In this document: piece after piece, positions 21,613 to 32,006 of the stretch
Numbering within the stretch: position 1 is the first letter of the stretch
Layout: each line of letters begins with the position of its first letter
Source: Thelonectria olida
Lineage: Eukaryota; Ascomycota; Sordariomycetes; Hypocreales; Nectriaceae
Reading direction: 5' to 3'
DNA: 64,000 bases
Assembly (NCBI GenBank): GCA_020736575.1
Contig: JAGPYM010000003.1
Location: forward strand, 2,666,001-2,730,000
The notes under the pieces: model-generated
The model's database searches: none
What the model saw: the letters and a program-made list of their open reading frames with translations, nothing else
What the model was told of the DNA's origin: nothing
Made by a program: the position numbers and the translations under genes

Positions 21613-23321
21613 ATGGCCTCACAGATTCTCGAGCCCAAGGCGCCGCCAGCCGCTTCTGAACTCAGCCTCCCGTCCACCAAGGATCGCGTTGTGACCAAGA
21701 GAGGCGCCGACGTCACGCTTGAGTTCGTCGAGGAACATGGCGAGTCGGTCGAGGTCTTGACCGAAGAGGCCGAGAGGAGGCTGCAGTGGAAGCTGTACCT
21801 GAACATCATCGGCCTTACCGTCGTTATCAACCTGTGGCTCTTTGTGCGCTTCCCTCGCTCGCAATGCGAAGAAGAGGAAATGCTAACTAATACCTGGTGT
21901 AGATTGACAAGGCTACTCTAGCTTATGCCTCTCTTCTTGGCATCTTCGAAGAGACTCACATCACCGATACCGACTACAACAACCTCAACACACTGTTTTA
22001 CACTGGTACGCATTCTCCTCGATAGCCTCTTTCTGTGCATTTGCCAACTCATCCGCCAGGCTACATCATTGCTCAAGCCCCCGGCCACTACCTCATGCAG
22101 CGTCTCCCCCTTGGGAAATTCGTCTCGGTCAGCATTTTCCTCTGGTCCGTCATCGTCTTCCTTCACTGCACGGCCAAGAGCTATGGCGCCCTGATCCCGC
22201 TGCGCTTCTTCCTGGGCTTCTGCGAGTCGGTCCTCGTCCCGGCCATGGAGATGACCATCAACATGTTCTTGACTCCGCAAGAGGTCATTCGCGTGCAGCC
22301 CGTCTTCTGGACCGCCTGCATGGGCGCCCCGATCCCCGCCGGCTTCATCGCCTACGGCCTGTTGTACTCCAAGGCCTCCATCCTCCCCTGGAAGTTCTTC
22401 ATGATCATCACCGGAGGCGTCTCCTTCTTGCTCGCCGTCTACACGTGGTTCTACTACCCGGACAACCCGACAAAGGCCAAATTCCTCACCGTCGAGGAGA
22501 AGATCCACACCATTCGCAGGGTTCACCGTGCCACGAAGAGTTCCATTGAACAAAAGACCTTCAAGCCGTACCAGGCCTGGGAAGCTGTGAGAGACCCTGT
22601 GTCTTGGCTCTTTACCCTGGCCGTCTTTGCCCTGATGCTCTCCAACAACCTGGCCTACCAGCAGAATCTGCTCTTCTTGAAGATTGGAGTTTCCACACTG
22701 GGCTCAACCCTCGTCTCCGCCGCCGGAGGAGGCTTCTCCGTTATATGCTGCATCCTCGCCTCGGTGGGCTTGAAGTACCTACCGAACCGCAGCGCCTACT
22801 GGGGAACCTTTTGGTGCCTGCCCGCCGTTGCGGGAGGAATCGGCATGGTCGCGCTGGCCTGGGACAAGAAGATCTCGCTCCTTGCATGCATGCTGCTCGC
22901 GGGCAACACCTTCGGCATCACCTACATCATCGCGCTAGGATGGACCAGCACCAGCGCAGGCGGCTACACCAAGAAGCTCGTGCGCAACGTGCTGTGGATG
23001 GGCGGATACGGAGTCTCCAACATCATCTCGCCGCAGATTTGGGTCGCGCGGGATGCGCCCCGGTACTATGGCGCCTGGGTTGCGCAGATCGTCGTCAGCT
23101 GGGTAGGAACTCCGCTGTGTCTGCTCGCCATCCATTGGATCCTGTCTCGAAGGAACGAGGAGCGGAGGGAGTGGGTTCGGGAACAAGAAGCCCAGGGTAA
23201 GAAGCCTGTTGGTCTGGTCGAAGAAACAGACGAGACGGGAAACCTGGTCAAGGTTGAGGTGGACATTTCTCTCCTCGATCTGACTGATTTGGAGAACAAG
23301 TATTTCATCTATGAGCTTTAG
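21613..23321 (+). CDS. MFS transporter, anion:cation symporter family (allantoate permease/DAL5-like)
   Basis: Three exons, 21613-21843, 21903-22005 and 22060-23321, give 531 residues. A hydrophilic N-terminus of about 65 residues precedes TM1, which is split by intron 1. About twelve hydrophobic segments follow with a central loop ([21 protein letters not shown]) between TM6 and TM7. Landmarks of the ACS/DAL5 group are [41 protein letters not shown] and [15 protein letters not shown] followed by [10 protein letters not shown]. Members import allantoate, ureidosuccinate, nicotinate, pantothenate or related organic anions with protons at the plasma membrane. The exact solute is not predictable. 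The neighbours (polygalacturonase, FMO, DJ-1) do not identify it. Confidence 0.92.
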
Positions 23322-23907
23322 ACGAATAGACAAGATAGATAGATGGGGGTTGTACAGTTGATAGATTCGTACGCATGAGTCCAGTATTCAAATAGCGCTA
23401 CTCATCGATCGGCCCCAGAGGCTGTGATTAATCCACGGAGATGTACTTCATTGCTCACCCCATAGACCGAATATTAAATTAAGTACAACACAATAAACGG
23501 GAAATGAATGGCTCTGGTGAATAAGCTTGGGCATAAACCATGCCCTCCATGTCTGGATCATGAACCTTCTAACAAGACGAGGTATAATAAGAGATGACAA
23601 TGAAATTTCCAAAAAGGATCCCGCCTGGATTACTTTTATGTCTATCTTGAACGAAAACAATAACAAATTTTGGTTGTACTCCGATGATATGCAATAGGTA
23701 TGAAATAGCTGAAACTATCGGTTTCGTTGAGGGTATGTATAGAAGTTTCTGAGAAAATGAACACAGAAATGAAGAGTAATAGGAAACAAGACAGGCAGCG
23801 TAGGGCGCCATCATAAGGCGTGCGTGGTGTGTCGTCAAACTCGTAAGGGAAGCATGTTCGCGTGCTGTCGTCATTGCACTCTAGACACTCCGAGGCGAAA
23901 CATAGAA
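23322..23907. other. Convergent 3' flanks
   Basis: 586 bp, AT-rich, between the stops of the permease and the coiled-coil gene. No gene seen. Confidence 0.55.
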
Positions 23908-25216
23908 TCACCTGGATGGTGGACCAGAGTAGGGGGTACCGGGATACGGAGAGCCGAGGCTAGAGAGGGTGTTTATGGTGGAGCGGCTCGCGCGTTTGCG
24001 TTTGAGAGTCTGATAATCTTGCTTGAAGGATGAGATGCAGCGTTGAAGCTCCTTATCAGGATGAGGAGGCATCTGGATCTCAACAGCTTTGAGGAGGATG
24101 CGAAGATGCTGGAGCTCATCGTCGTTTTCATGGAGCTCTTCCTCACTGGTGCAAGGTTAGTGATAACCCATGACACGATCAAGGAATACTCACAGATGGG
24201 TGATGCGACTCTGGAGGAATAGGATCCGCTGCGCAGCTCGTTCAGCACGCTCGACGAGAAGAGAATGAATGTGCTATGCCATGTTAGCTTGAACGGTAGT
24301 CGACGCGCATGTGACTTACATCGGACTCCTCCTGGCGTGCCTGCAGATTCTTGACTAGTTGGGATAGCTCTTCATTGAGCTTCATAGCCTCGGCGATGAC
24401 CTTCTTAGCTTGAGCAGCGGACATTCCCTTCTTCAGAGGCGGGTCCGGATCCGGATCCGGCTCCGGCTCGGGATCCCTACGAATGGAGGCGGATAGATCC
24501 GAAAAACGGGTGCGGAAAACAGACGATGCGGGAGAGCTGAAGATGGAGTCGCCAGGACTGCGCAGGTCGACACTCGTGGTTCTTTGTGGAGTGGTGCGCG
24601 GTGAAGGTGTTGAAGGGGATGAGTTTGTCGTCGAATTTTTCAGAACCGCTCCTTCAAACTGCTCCAACTGGGCGGTGAGGATATCAACACCCTCATCGTC
24701 AACAGCATCGTCGTTGGCGCTGGTGAGTTCATGTGCGAGCTGACTCAATCGCCTAGCGAGCGCATCGCGGTTTCGACGCTTGAGTCGAGACGTCCTCCTC
24801 ACAATGGGTGATGGATCGCTAGGACCGCGACTGTGGCTGTGATAAGACGATGGACGTGACAGCTCTCTCCTGAGTGGGCTCATACGACCAGTGGAGAAGC
24901 CGAGGCTTGAAGCGACGCTGGGGCTGGAGAGCAAAGAAGGGGTCCGAATCCCCTGAGCATCAGGTTCGTGAGCAGCTTCATTGTCGTCGTGGTAGACATC
25001 GCGAAAGTCGTTCTGGTAGTTGGGAGAATAGGTGAAGTAGCTGGGGGCTGGAGTGGTGGCGGTGTAGTTTGTGACGGATTTTTTTGGGCGGTCAGGCGTT
25101 GAAAGAATGCTCATTCGGACGGCGAGGTCGTCGTCGTCAGAGGCAGAAGCGGGAGCAGAACCAGCAGCAGCAGCGAGGGCTGCGGCATAATCCTCGTCGA
25201 TGGGTTCCAGATCCAT
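23908..25216 (-). CDS. Unknown coiled-coil protein with disordered, Ser/Pro-rich N-terminus
   Basis: Three exons, 25216-24320, 24273-24194 and 24145-23908, give 404 residues with every junction in frame (donors GTAAGT and GTGAGT). Residues 1-260 are low-complexity with acidic patches and many SP/TP sites (SPSV, SPLRREL, SPRTTP, SPGDS), and an EPEPDPDPDPDPP stretch near 268-280. From about 285 to 380 the sequence is a continuous helix/coiled coil (AKKVIAEAMKLNEELSQLV, then LLVERAERAAQRILFLQ and EEELHENDDELQHLRILLK). I do not recognise the family; the layout resembles spindle-pole or cytoskeletal linker proteins, but nothing specific supports this. The frame is open upstream to 25333, so an earlier Met or non-coding first exon is possible; MDLEPIDEDY is the chosen start. 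Confidence 0.8.
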
Positions 25217-28000
25217 GACGGGCTGCAGCACATATGCAGAAGCAGAAGTCGAGTCAGATGGGATGGGATGCCCTTGTTCGGTCGACGACACTGACAACTC
25301 ACACCTCACCTCCCAGAGCCTCACAATGCCCAAAAGCGGATGGATCAGGATTAGGTGTTGCTAGCCGCCAGCGAGCCCAAAGGAAAAAAAGTTTACCCAG
25401 CGCCCAGCCAGCCAGTTCAATGGAAGCCAGCCCCCTACTGGGAAGCTCAAGGCGGCGCCAGCCGAAACGGGTCGAGTCGTGCGTGGTTGGCCTAAGCTTA
25501 AGCTCCCAGAGTCCAATCCCAGCTGTCAACTCCAGCTCCAAGCACAGCGGCCTCCTCTGCTCCCAGCGCGAGGGAGCCCACCGGTGACTGACCGCCGGAC
25601 GGGAGATGGGTCCCGGAGCCGGGGGAAGGGGAAACGACGGGAGAAGAAGGAAAAGAGAAGAGGGGGCACGAGAAAAAGAAATATTCGTCGAGAAGTGACC
25701 CGTCAGGCGACCGGGCCTGACACGGAGTCGAGTCGAGCGTTTGTCTTTGTCGTTGGAATTCGATCCCCGAAGCTCTCCGATGGGCCGAGTATTCTGGTTC
25801 GCGGGTGGATGGATGGAATGGAGAGGCCACGAAGGTGGGATGATGAAGGAGAGAACGAGCGGCAAGAACTCGGCATGTGACCGAGGACGGCGCGATTGGT
25901 CGATGAGTCGAGGCTGTGGGGTAAAGGCAGCTGCAGCTTGTGTTACTTGTGCATTTTGCCCGTTCAACGGAAGACACAGCCTGGAACCATGTCTCCCCCA
26001 GACTGCATCGCATAATAATGCTCCGTAACTCGTTGACATGCGCTAAAGCCATGCTCTTGCAGGACGGATATGCTGGGTGGGAGATGGAGCCAGCCGCAAA
26101 CAAGGTGGAAGTTCTCCGAGACGCTGGAGGATGGAGCAGCAGCCAGAATCGACCCCAGATATGCATCTTGTGGCGTCTTGAATATTGTTATCGAGTGACC
26201 TCGATCGTCGCATGTGGCTTTCCGAGCCTCAAATCCGCCCGGTTTCAAGGAAATACGAGTTATAGCCGAACGCTACCCCGGGTTTTGTGTCTCATGAGTC
26301 TCATCAACCTCGACTCACTCACCTCACCTGGTGTCCCTTTGTAGTCTAATAGATTGCCAAAACTCCCGCCATAGCGTGATGCTCGCAGATTCCCCCAGGT
26401 TTTCCTCCATACTACCCCGTAATTATCCCTCCTACTCCAGACTCCATAGTCTGTCAACAACACCAAAAATGAGGAGATGGCGGAGGCCAGATGAACAAGA
26501 GGGGGTGGTCCGATCGATTCTATGAAGCCATGATACAGGCTGTGGTGCCATTGACGGTGGCCAGGCAAGGAAGGCCTTGCTCCCCAACGTTCCCCTCATT
26601 GATCGTGCCGTGGCTTTGCTGCGCAATGCCGGGAGACCAATTTGTCTGTCTCTTACCTCACACGATTCCAGGATGCCTCCCTATGCCTCCTCCCTTTGGT
26701 TGATGAAGAGTAAAACGGACGTTGTCGGCGACAAGGTGTTGTGTTGATGGTCTGACCGGCTTGTTCCCCGAGGTGAGAGAGTCGAAGGTGACCAGTTGAG
26801 TGAGCTGAGAGTTGGAGAGAAGTAGCATTTGGATGTCATGGATTTTGTCATTGCCATAGGGAGTGACTTGCGGGCGGTATTCGTATGAATAGCTTGGTAT
26901 TCATATTTGTTCATCCATCAACTTCTTCCCAAGAGATAATCGCGGCAAAGCTAGCAAGCTTGAACGCATCAAATGGAGCAGTATGGGGGGCCTTTCAACT
27001 GACCGCTCGCCCCAAACGCGCCGGTAGCTAATAAACAGCTGTCATGTGAGATTTGGACTGGATCCAATCCAATCGTCGACAATTCGTTACCATATTTCTT
27101 CACCAAATACCCCAGGCGCTGTGGCTTGGGTACCCCTCTAACAGATGGAGAATCCCTCCCACGCCCACGCCCCCGAAATGACGTTTCCCCCTTGCTACCC
27201 CAAAACCAAAGTGGGCTCTTTTTTTTATTGACGGCTTCTCGTCGAGCAGGTTCTCAACTAAGACTTGTGTCTTCAGCCTTCAACTGCTTGCATTCAAGGT
27301 CCCAAATGGTCCCTCGTGCCTCGTGTTCCCCCCATTGTCTGCTAGACGAAACGGGCAAAACGGGCCAAAGGCAGTCTTTCTCTAGCGTGACCAAAGTACA
27401 ATCGACCCGTAGCTGGCGCTGCGAAATACCTGCGGCAGTTAGCACTGAACCCATCCATGGCTGTTCATCAACCGAACCTCCCGCACCTGACCGATCTGCC
27501 TGTGACTCTTCGCTTCCGTCTGCTCCATCTCTACTTTAACTAATTCCTCTTCCTCTTTTTGTTTGTATCTCACCTCACGCGACACTTCGTCTTCTGCCAA
27601 TTCTCTCCCCCCCTCGGCGTCCATTGACCGTGTACGCCACTGACGAATTCGGTTCTCGCCCAATCAATCGATTCCATTGCATGCATCGACCTGCCTCGGC
27701 TTCTCCCACGCCCACCTTATCCGCGGGGCCATAGTCTTGATAACCACCAAACCTGATCTTCCGACTGACTGATCTGTTCGCTCCAATTCCCGTCGCGCAT
27801 ACTTGCAATTCGTTCCTCGGCCTTTCCTCTCAGATTCCTCAATGTCGGCGTCGTGAGTCGGTTGCTCGCTTTCAATTTTTCCTCCCGGGCGCTCTCAGCA
27901 GTCGCTTTCGGCCATCACTCCATCCGCCCGAGCTTTCGTCCGATTCCGAGTTTCCCCAACTTCTTGAAGTCGCAGCTACACCAAACCACCTTCGCCCGTC
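25217..28000. other. Divergent intergenic region, coiled-coil gene / PDK
   Basis: 2.8 kb between divergent starts. The PDK side (about 27400-28000) is C/T-rich, as in other long leaders of this window. On the other side, 25300-25750, the minus strand is pyrimidine-rich and may be the coiled-coil gene leader. Short frames here show no domain. No RNA gene seen. Confidence 0.5.
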
Positions 28001-29551
28001 ATGTCGTGGAAAGCTTCGGAGCGCTTGATGGACACCATCCGCCACTATGCCAAGTTTCCGGCAACCGGCGTCAGTCTGCGCCAGATGGTCCAGTTTGGCG
28101 AGAAGCCCTCTGTCGGTAGGTTACCGCCGCAGTCATGGTGCTTGTTGACTTCGCCGCTGACCCGTCTTTGCAGGCACTCTCTTCCGAGCTTCTCAGTTCC
28201 TCGCCGAGGAGCTCCCCATTCGCCTCGCTCATCGTGTCCAAGAGCTTGACGAACTACCGGATGGCCTCAATGAGATGCCCTCCGTAATCAAGGTCAAGGA
28301 TTGGTATGCCCAGTCTTTCGAGGTTAGTCCATGATGCACCCATGATGCGCCGCGCTCTCTTGCCTCTCAGTCGCCACCACCAACTCTCGCCCCTGCCAAT
28401 GGTTTTTTGGCGAAAACTAACGTTTTGTAGGAAATCACCCAGCTTCCCCGGCCAAACCTCGACAAGGATACCCGCTCCCGCCTCATGAAGCCTGGCAAAG
28501 CCTACGGGCGCCAGGCCGTCCGCCTCCCCGCAGCAACCCCAAATCCATCCATTGACGAAGGCGAACCTTCCGGCTGGGGTGGTCTCCAAGCCAACTGCAA
28601 CAACGGCAACGGAAATGGCCGCGGCAAGGCCATAACGCGTCGCTACTTCGCCGTCGTTGATGACTCGGCCGACTGGCCCGCTGACCTTCATTTCTACAAC
28701 CAACGCTTCGCCCAGACCCTGCACCAAATCAAGCGCCGCCACGATGGTGTTGTTACCACCATGGCCCAAGGCATCCTCGAATACAAGCGCAAGCGCCAGC
28801 GCATGCAAATCGACAGTACCATTCAATCCTTCCTTGACCGCTTCTACATGTCACGGATTGGTATCCGGATGCTCATCGGCCAGCACATCGCCCTCACTGA
28901 CCAGAGCCACCATCGCGACCCCGCATATGTCGGAATAATTTGCACAAAGACCAACGTCCAGGACCTCGCCCAAGAAGCCATTGAGAACGCCCGTTTTGTC
29001 TGCGAGGATCACTACGGCCTATTCGAAGCCCCCAAGATTCAACTGGTCTGCAACCCCAACCTCAACTTTATGTACGTCCCCGGTCACCTGTCGCACATGC
29101 TCTTCGAGACTCTCAAGAACTCTCTGCGCGCTGTCGTCGAGACCCATGGTATGGAAAAGCAGGCTTTCCCCGTCACTAAGGTAATAGTTGCCGAAGGAAA
29201 GGAAGATATTACTATCAAGATTTCCGATGAAGGTGGCGGCATCCCGCGCAGTGCCATCCCTCTTGTTTGGACCTACATGTATACCACTGTCGACAGAACC
29301 CCGAGCCTAGACCCAGACTTTGATAAGAGCGATTTCAAGGCCCCGATGGCTGGTTTTGGTTATGGACTGCCCATTTCCCGCCTCTATGCACGCTATTTTG
29401 GAGGCGATCTTAAGCTCATTAGCATGGAAGGGTAAGTTGCCGCCGGTTCCCCGCCATCCACCCCCTCGCTAACGTCACTCTTTCCAGATACGGCACCGAT
29501 GTCTACCTTCACCTCAACCGTCTATCCTCGTCCTCGGAACCCCTTCAATAG
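28001..29551 (+). CDS. PDK: Mitochondrial pyruvate dehydrogenase kinase
   Basis: Four exons, 28001-28115, 28174-28322, 28431-29431 and 29488-29551, give 442 residues. The N-terminal helical BCDHK domain starts FPATGVSLRQMVQFG and contains LFRASQFLAEELPIRLAHR. The C-terminal GHKL ATPase has the N-box LFETLKNSLRA (about 312-322), the G1 box DEGGGIP (Asp354) and the G2 box GFGYGLPISRLYARYFGGDL (from about 396). The enzyme phosphorylates E1-alpha of the pyruvate dehydrogenase complex in the mitochondrial matrix and shuts off carbon entry to the TCA cycle. PDK is favoured over the branched-chain kinase by GVSLRQMVQFG and the C-terminus. A Gly/Asn-rich insert (CNNGNGNGRGKA) at about 125-140 is fungal-specific. 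Confidence 0.93.
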
Positions 29552-30599
29552 CAATCATACACCGCCAGCGCATCATCTCTCCCTCTAGTCCTTCGTAAAC
29601 GGCTCAAGGATCGAGAGGTTTCGGAACGAAAACAAGTGGGCGATGCCGAGGCGGTGGTGAACGCACCCCCGCGAAGTAACTACAGCAGTGCCCAGGAAGT
29701 GTAAACTTGGGAGAAACATATATCAACTCGTCGGGAGGAATACATACCGGAATAACAACAGACGATACATCATCAAATTTGGGATATATCCGATTGGAAG
29801 ACGAATCAGGAGGCATATTTATCATTGGCACAGAGTGGATGCATCAACGTCCCTCAGCATTCCTATCTACCTATATAAGGAGAGGCACCAGGTGCAGTGT
29901 ACGAGCCAGCAAAGCGCAAAAGGGCGCATGCGTTATAAGGAGATACAACTCTCAGCGTGTTGGCAGACGATTTTATGGGCCGGAGACATCTCGCTTGGCC
30001 CGTGTATCATGGATGGCATAGGACCATGTCCCACGCGTGGGATCCAAAGGAATTTAGGCATAGTGGAAATTAGGGTACCAGACATGGGAGGGAGGCGGCT
30101 GTTGTCTGCGAGCATGAATGCATGTACATGGAAAAACCACAACGGGAGTCGGGTTCACGGGTAGGAAATATCATCACATTGTTACCTTTGGATACGTGAA
30201 AGCTTTTGGTTTGCCATATGACATTTGGGTTAGAGTGGATAAGATATCGTAGGGTCAAACGACGAGCATTTCGAGTGCATTACGCAGAACCGATTACCAT
30301 GTGCTAACTAAAAGCTTCGCTGGACCATAGCTGCCTTGTGCCAGGCATCCCGCCTGATTTTTGGCCAACAAAAACCATCATCTGACTACCAGGACATAGC
30401 AGTGGTCTCCCGCAAGACTGAAATCGAGAGCGTCGACCTTGATCACAGATAAATGACTTCGAATTCAGAGTTTGGAAGAGCGCTGGCAAAGCGTGACGAT
30501 GAAAACAAGCATCGTACCAAGACGGACTTGGTGAACATCAAAACTATGGCCATGCAGAACCGACGAGACTGATCAGCACCCGAGAAGGCGGTTTGGCCG
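29552..30599. other. Convergent 3' flanks
   Basis: 1.05 kb between the stops of the PDK and Stc1-domain genes. It is AT-richer than the flanking exons. Nothing else seen. Confidence 0.5.
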
Positions 30600-32006
30600 C
30601 TATTCATAGTCTGAGTCGTCCGAGTCACAGTAGTTCATTCGACGCCCCTTCTCCACATCGGGGTCGATATGTCGTGCCTTGATGTGAGTCAAAACAGGCT
30701 GCTTCTTGATCTGCGACTGGGTCAAACGTGCCTACTCAAATCATTAGCATTTCCGCGCTAGAAGTACGGCGTGCAACTTACATGGCCAGACTTGGGCCAT
30801 TTACTATTCCCTCGAGTCTCGAGCTCAGACGCGGGCGGAGCAGGGACATCCCAATCACCAATGATATTAGGGTCGTCAGTGATGTTGCTCATGGATGTGG
30901 TGGACGCTGCGCTGGACATGCTCGATCCCACCGTCGGACTCTTGAAACCATGGCGTTGCTTGCCGGTCGAGTCCCAATCATTGAAGGGGATATGACGAGA
31001 TCTCTTGGCCTTCTGGACGGTCGTTGCAGTCGACACACTTTGAGCACCACCACGTTGGCCGTCTCTGACCCTGGCGGCTCTCAGATGCGGAGGGAGGTTC
31101 TCAGTGCGTCGCGAATCTCCTGTCACAGATGACGCCCCCGAAATCGATCTGGCTGCTGAGCTCCTTGCCTGCATGCGCTCTGCCAGATGAGGAGGCAAGA
31201 TGTTGGAAGAGGACACTGACTCTCCGGAGACACTGACAGTATCGGCCTGTGATCGGGTTCTCTTGGAAGAGTCGTCAAGCATGTTGGAAAGTGCCTTTTC
31301 GGCAGCTACGCCTGATTGCATACTCGCGTTCAAGTCGTCCACGCACAGTGAGGCAATGCCAGAGATAGGGATCTGAATTTCTATCAGCATATGTGAGGAA
31401 GCTATTGGGAAGTCTGACCTGTGGCAAGCCTTCAACTTCGTAGAAGTCTCCACTGTCAATGAAGCCCTCCTCCCAGACGCCATTGTGTTCTTCCTCTGCA
31501 GAAATGTGCCCCGTTTCGAGGGGAGCAGGAGTGACGCTTGGTTCCTGAGTTTCGGTCCAGGCGACACATCTCATGCATCTCTACTGCGGGTTAGCCCTGG
31601 CCTTGACCGACGCATCCAAACTTACGTATTCATCATTCTTGAGGGTGTTCTTGCTGAACTGATCCTTCGACTTAATCAAGCCACAAAGGTCACAGCGGAG
31701 CTCTTGCCGAGTCTTTGAGGTGTGTTCTCGACATGTCATGCCTGAATGCGCCGCGTTGACCCTGCCATTGCATCGCTGGATCAACCTCTGTTGGCTATTC
31801 GCAAAGGCGTCGAGATCCTTCCACTCTCCGCCGACCTTGCAGCGAAATCTGAAAGTGTTAAATGGGGACGGCCAGAGTAGACAATGCAAACTAACCTAGT
31901 TGGCATTTCCTGTCGGATGGTGCTACGAATGTGTGAGCTTCAGAGGGCTCAATGATTTTCAGGAAACTTACGGCTGAAAGCCCCCATTGTTCTTGTTGGG
32001 AGCCAT
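30600..32006 (-). CDS. Stc1-domain protein (zinc-binding, heterochromatin-linked family)
   Basis: Six exons, 32006-31972, 31922-31896, 31848-31626, 31580-31419, 31372-30782 and 30731-30600, give 389 residues; all introns are 45-55 bp and in frame. Residues about 21-105 are an Stc1 domain: RFRCKVGGEWKDLDAFANSQ, TCREHTSK, LRCDLCGLIKSKDQFSKN and YRCMRCVAW, with CxxC pairs fit to bind zinc. In fission yeast, Stc1 ties the Argonaute/siRNA complex to the Clr4 H3K9 methyltransferase complex. The rest of the protein is Ser-rich and disordered, with repeated LPPHLAER / LPPHLRAAR motifs (about 220-260), then a conserved-looking HIPFNDWDS and GDWDVPAPP, and an acidic tail ending SDDSDYE. Filamentous relatives share this long tail; a silencing role here is inferred from the domain only. 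Confidence 0.88.

Noticed and set aside
10595..23321. Secondary-metabolite cluster
   Set aside because: FMO, hydrolase, MFS and methyltransferase genes are present, but there is no backbone enzyme, and the methyltransferase is a SET protein-modifying type.
25299..26166. Minus-strand frames of 222-246 residues upstream of the coiled-coil gene
   Set aside because: Overlap each other, Ser/Pro/Leu-rich from pyrimidine tracts; more likely leader or promoter.
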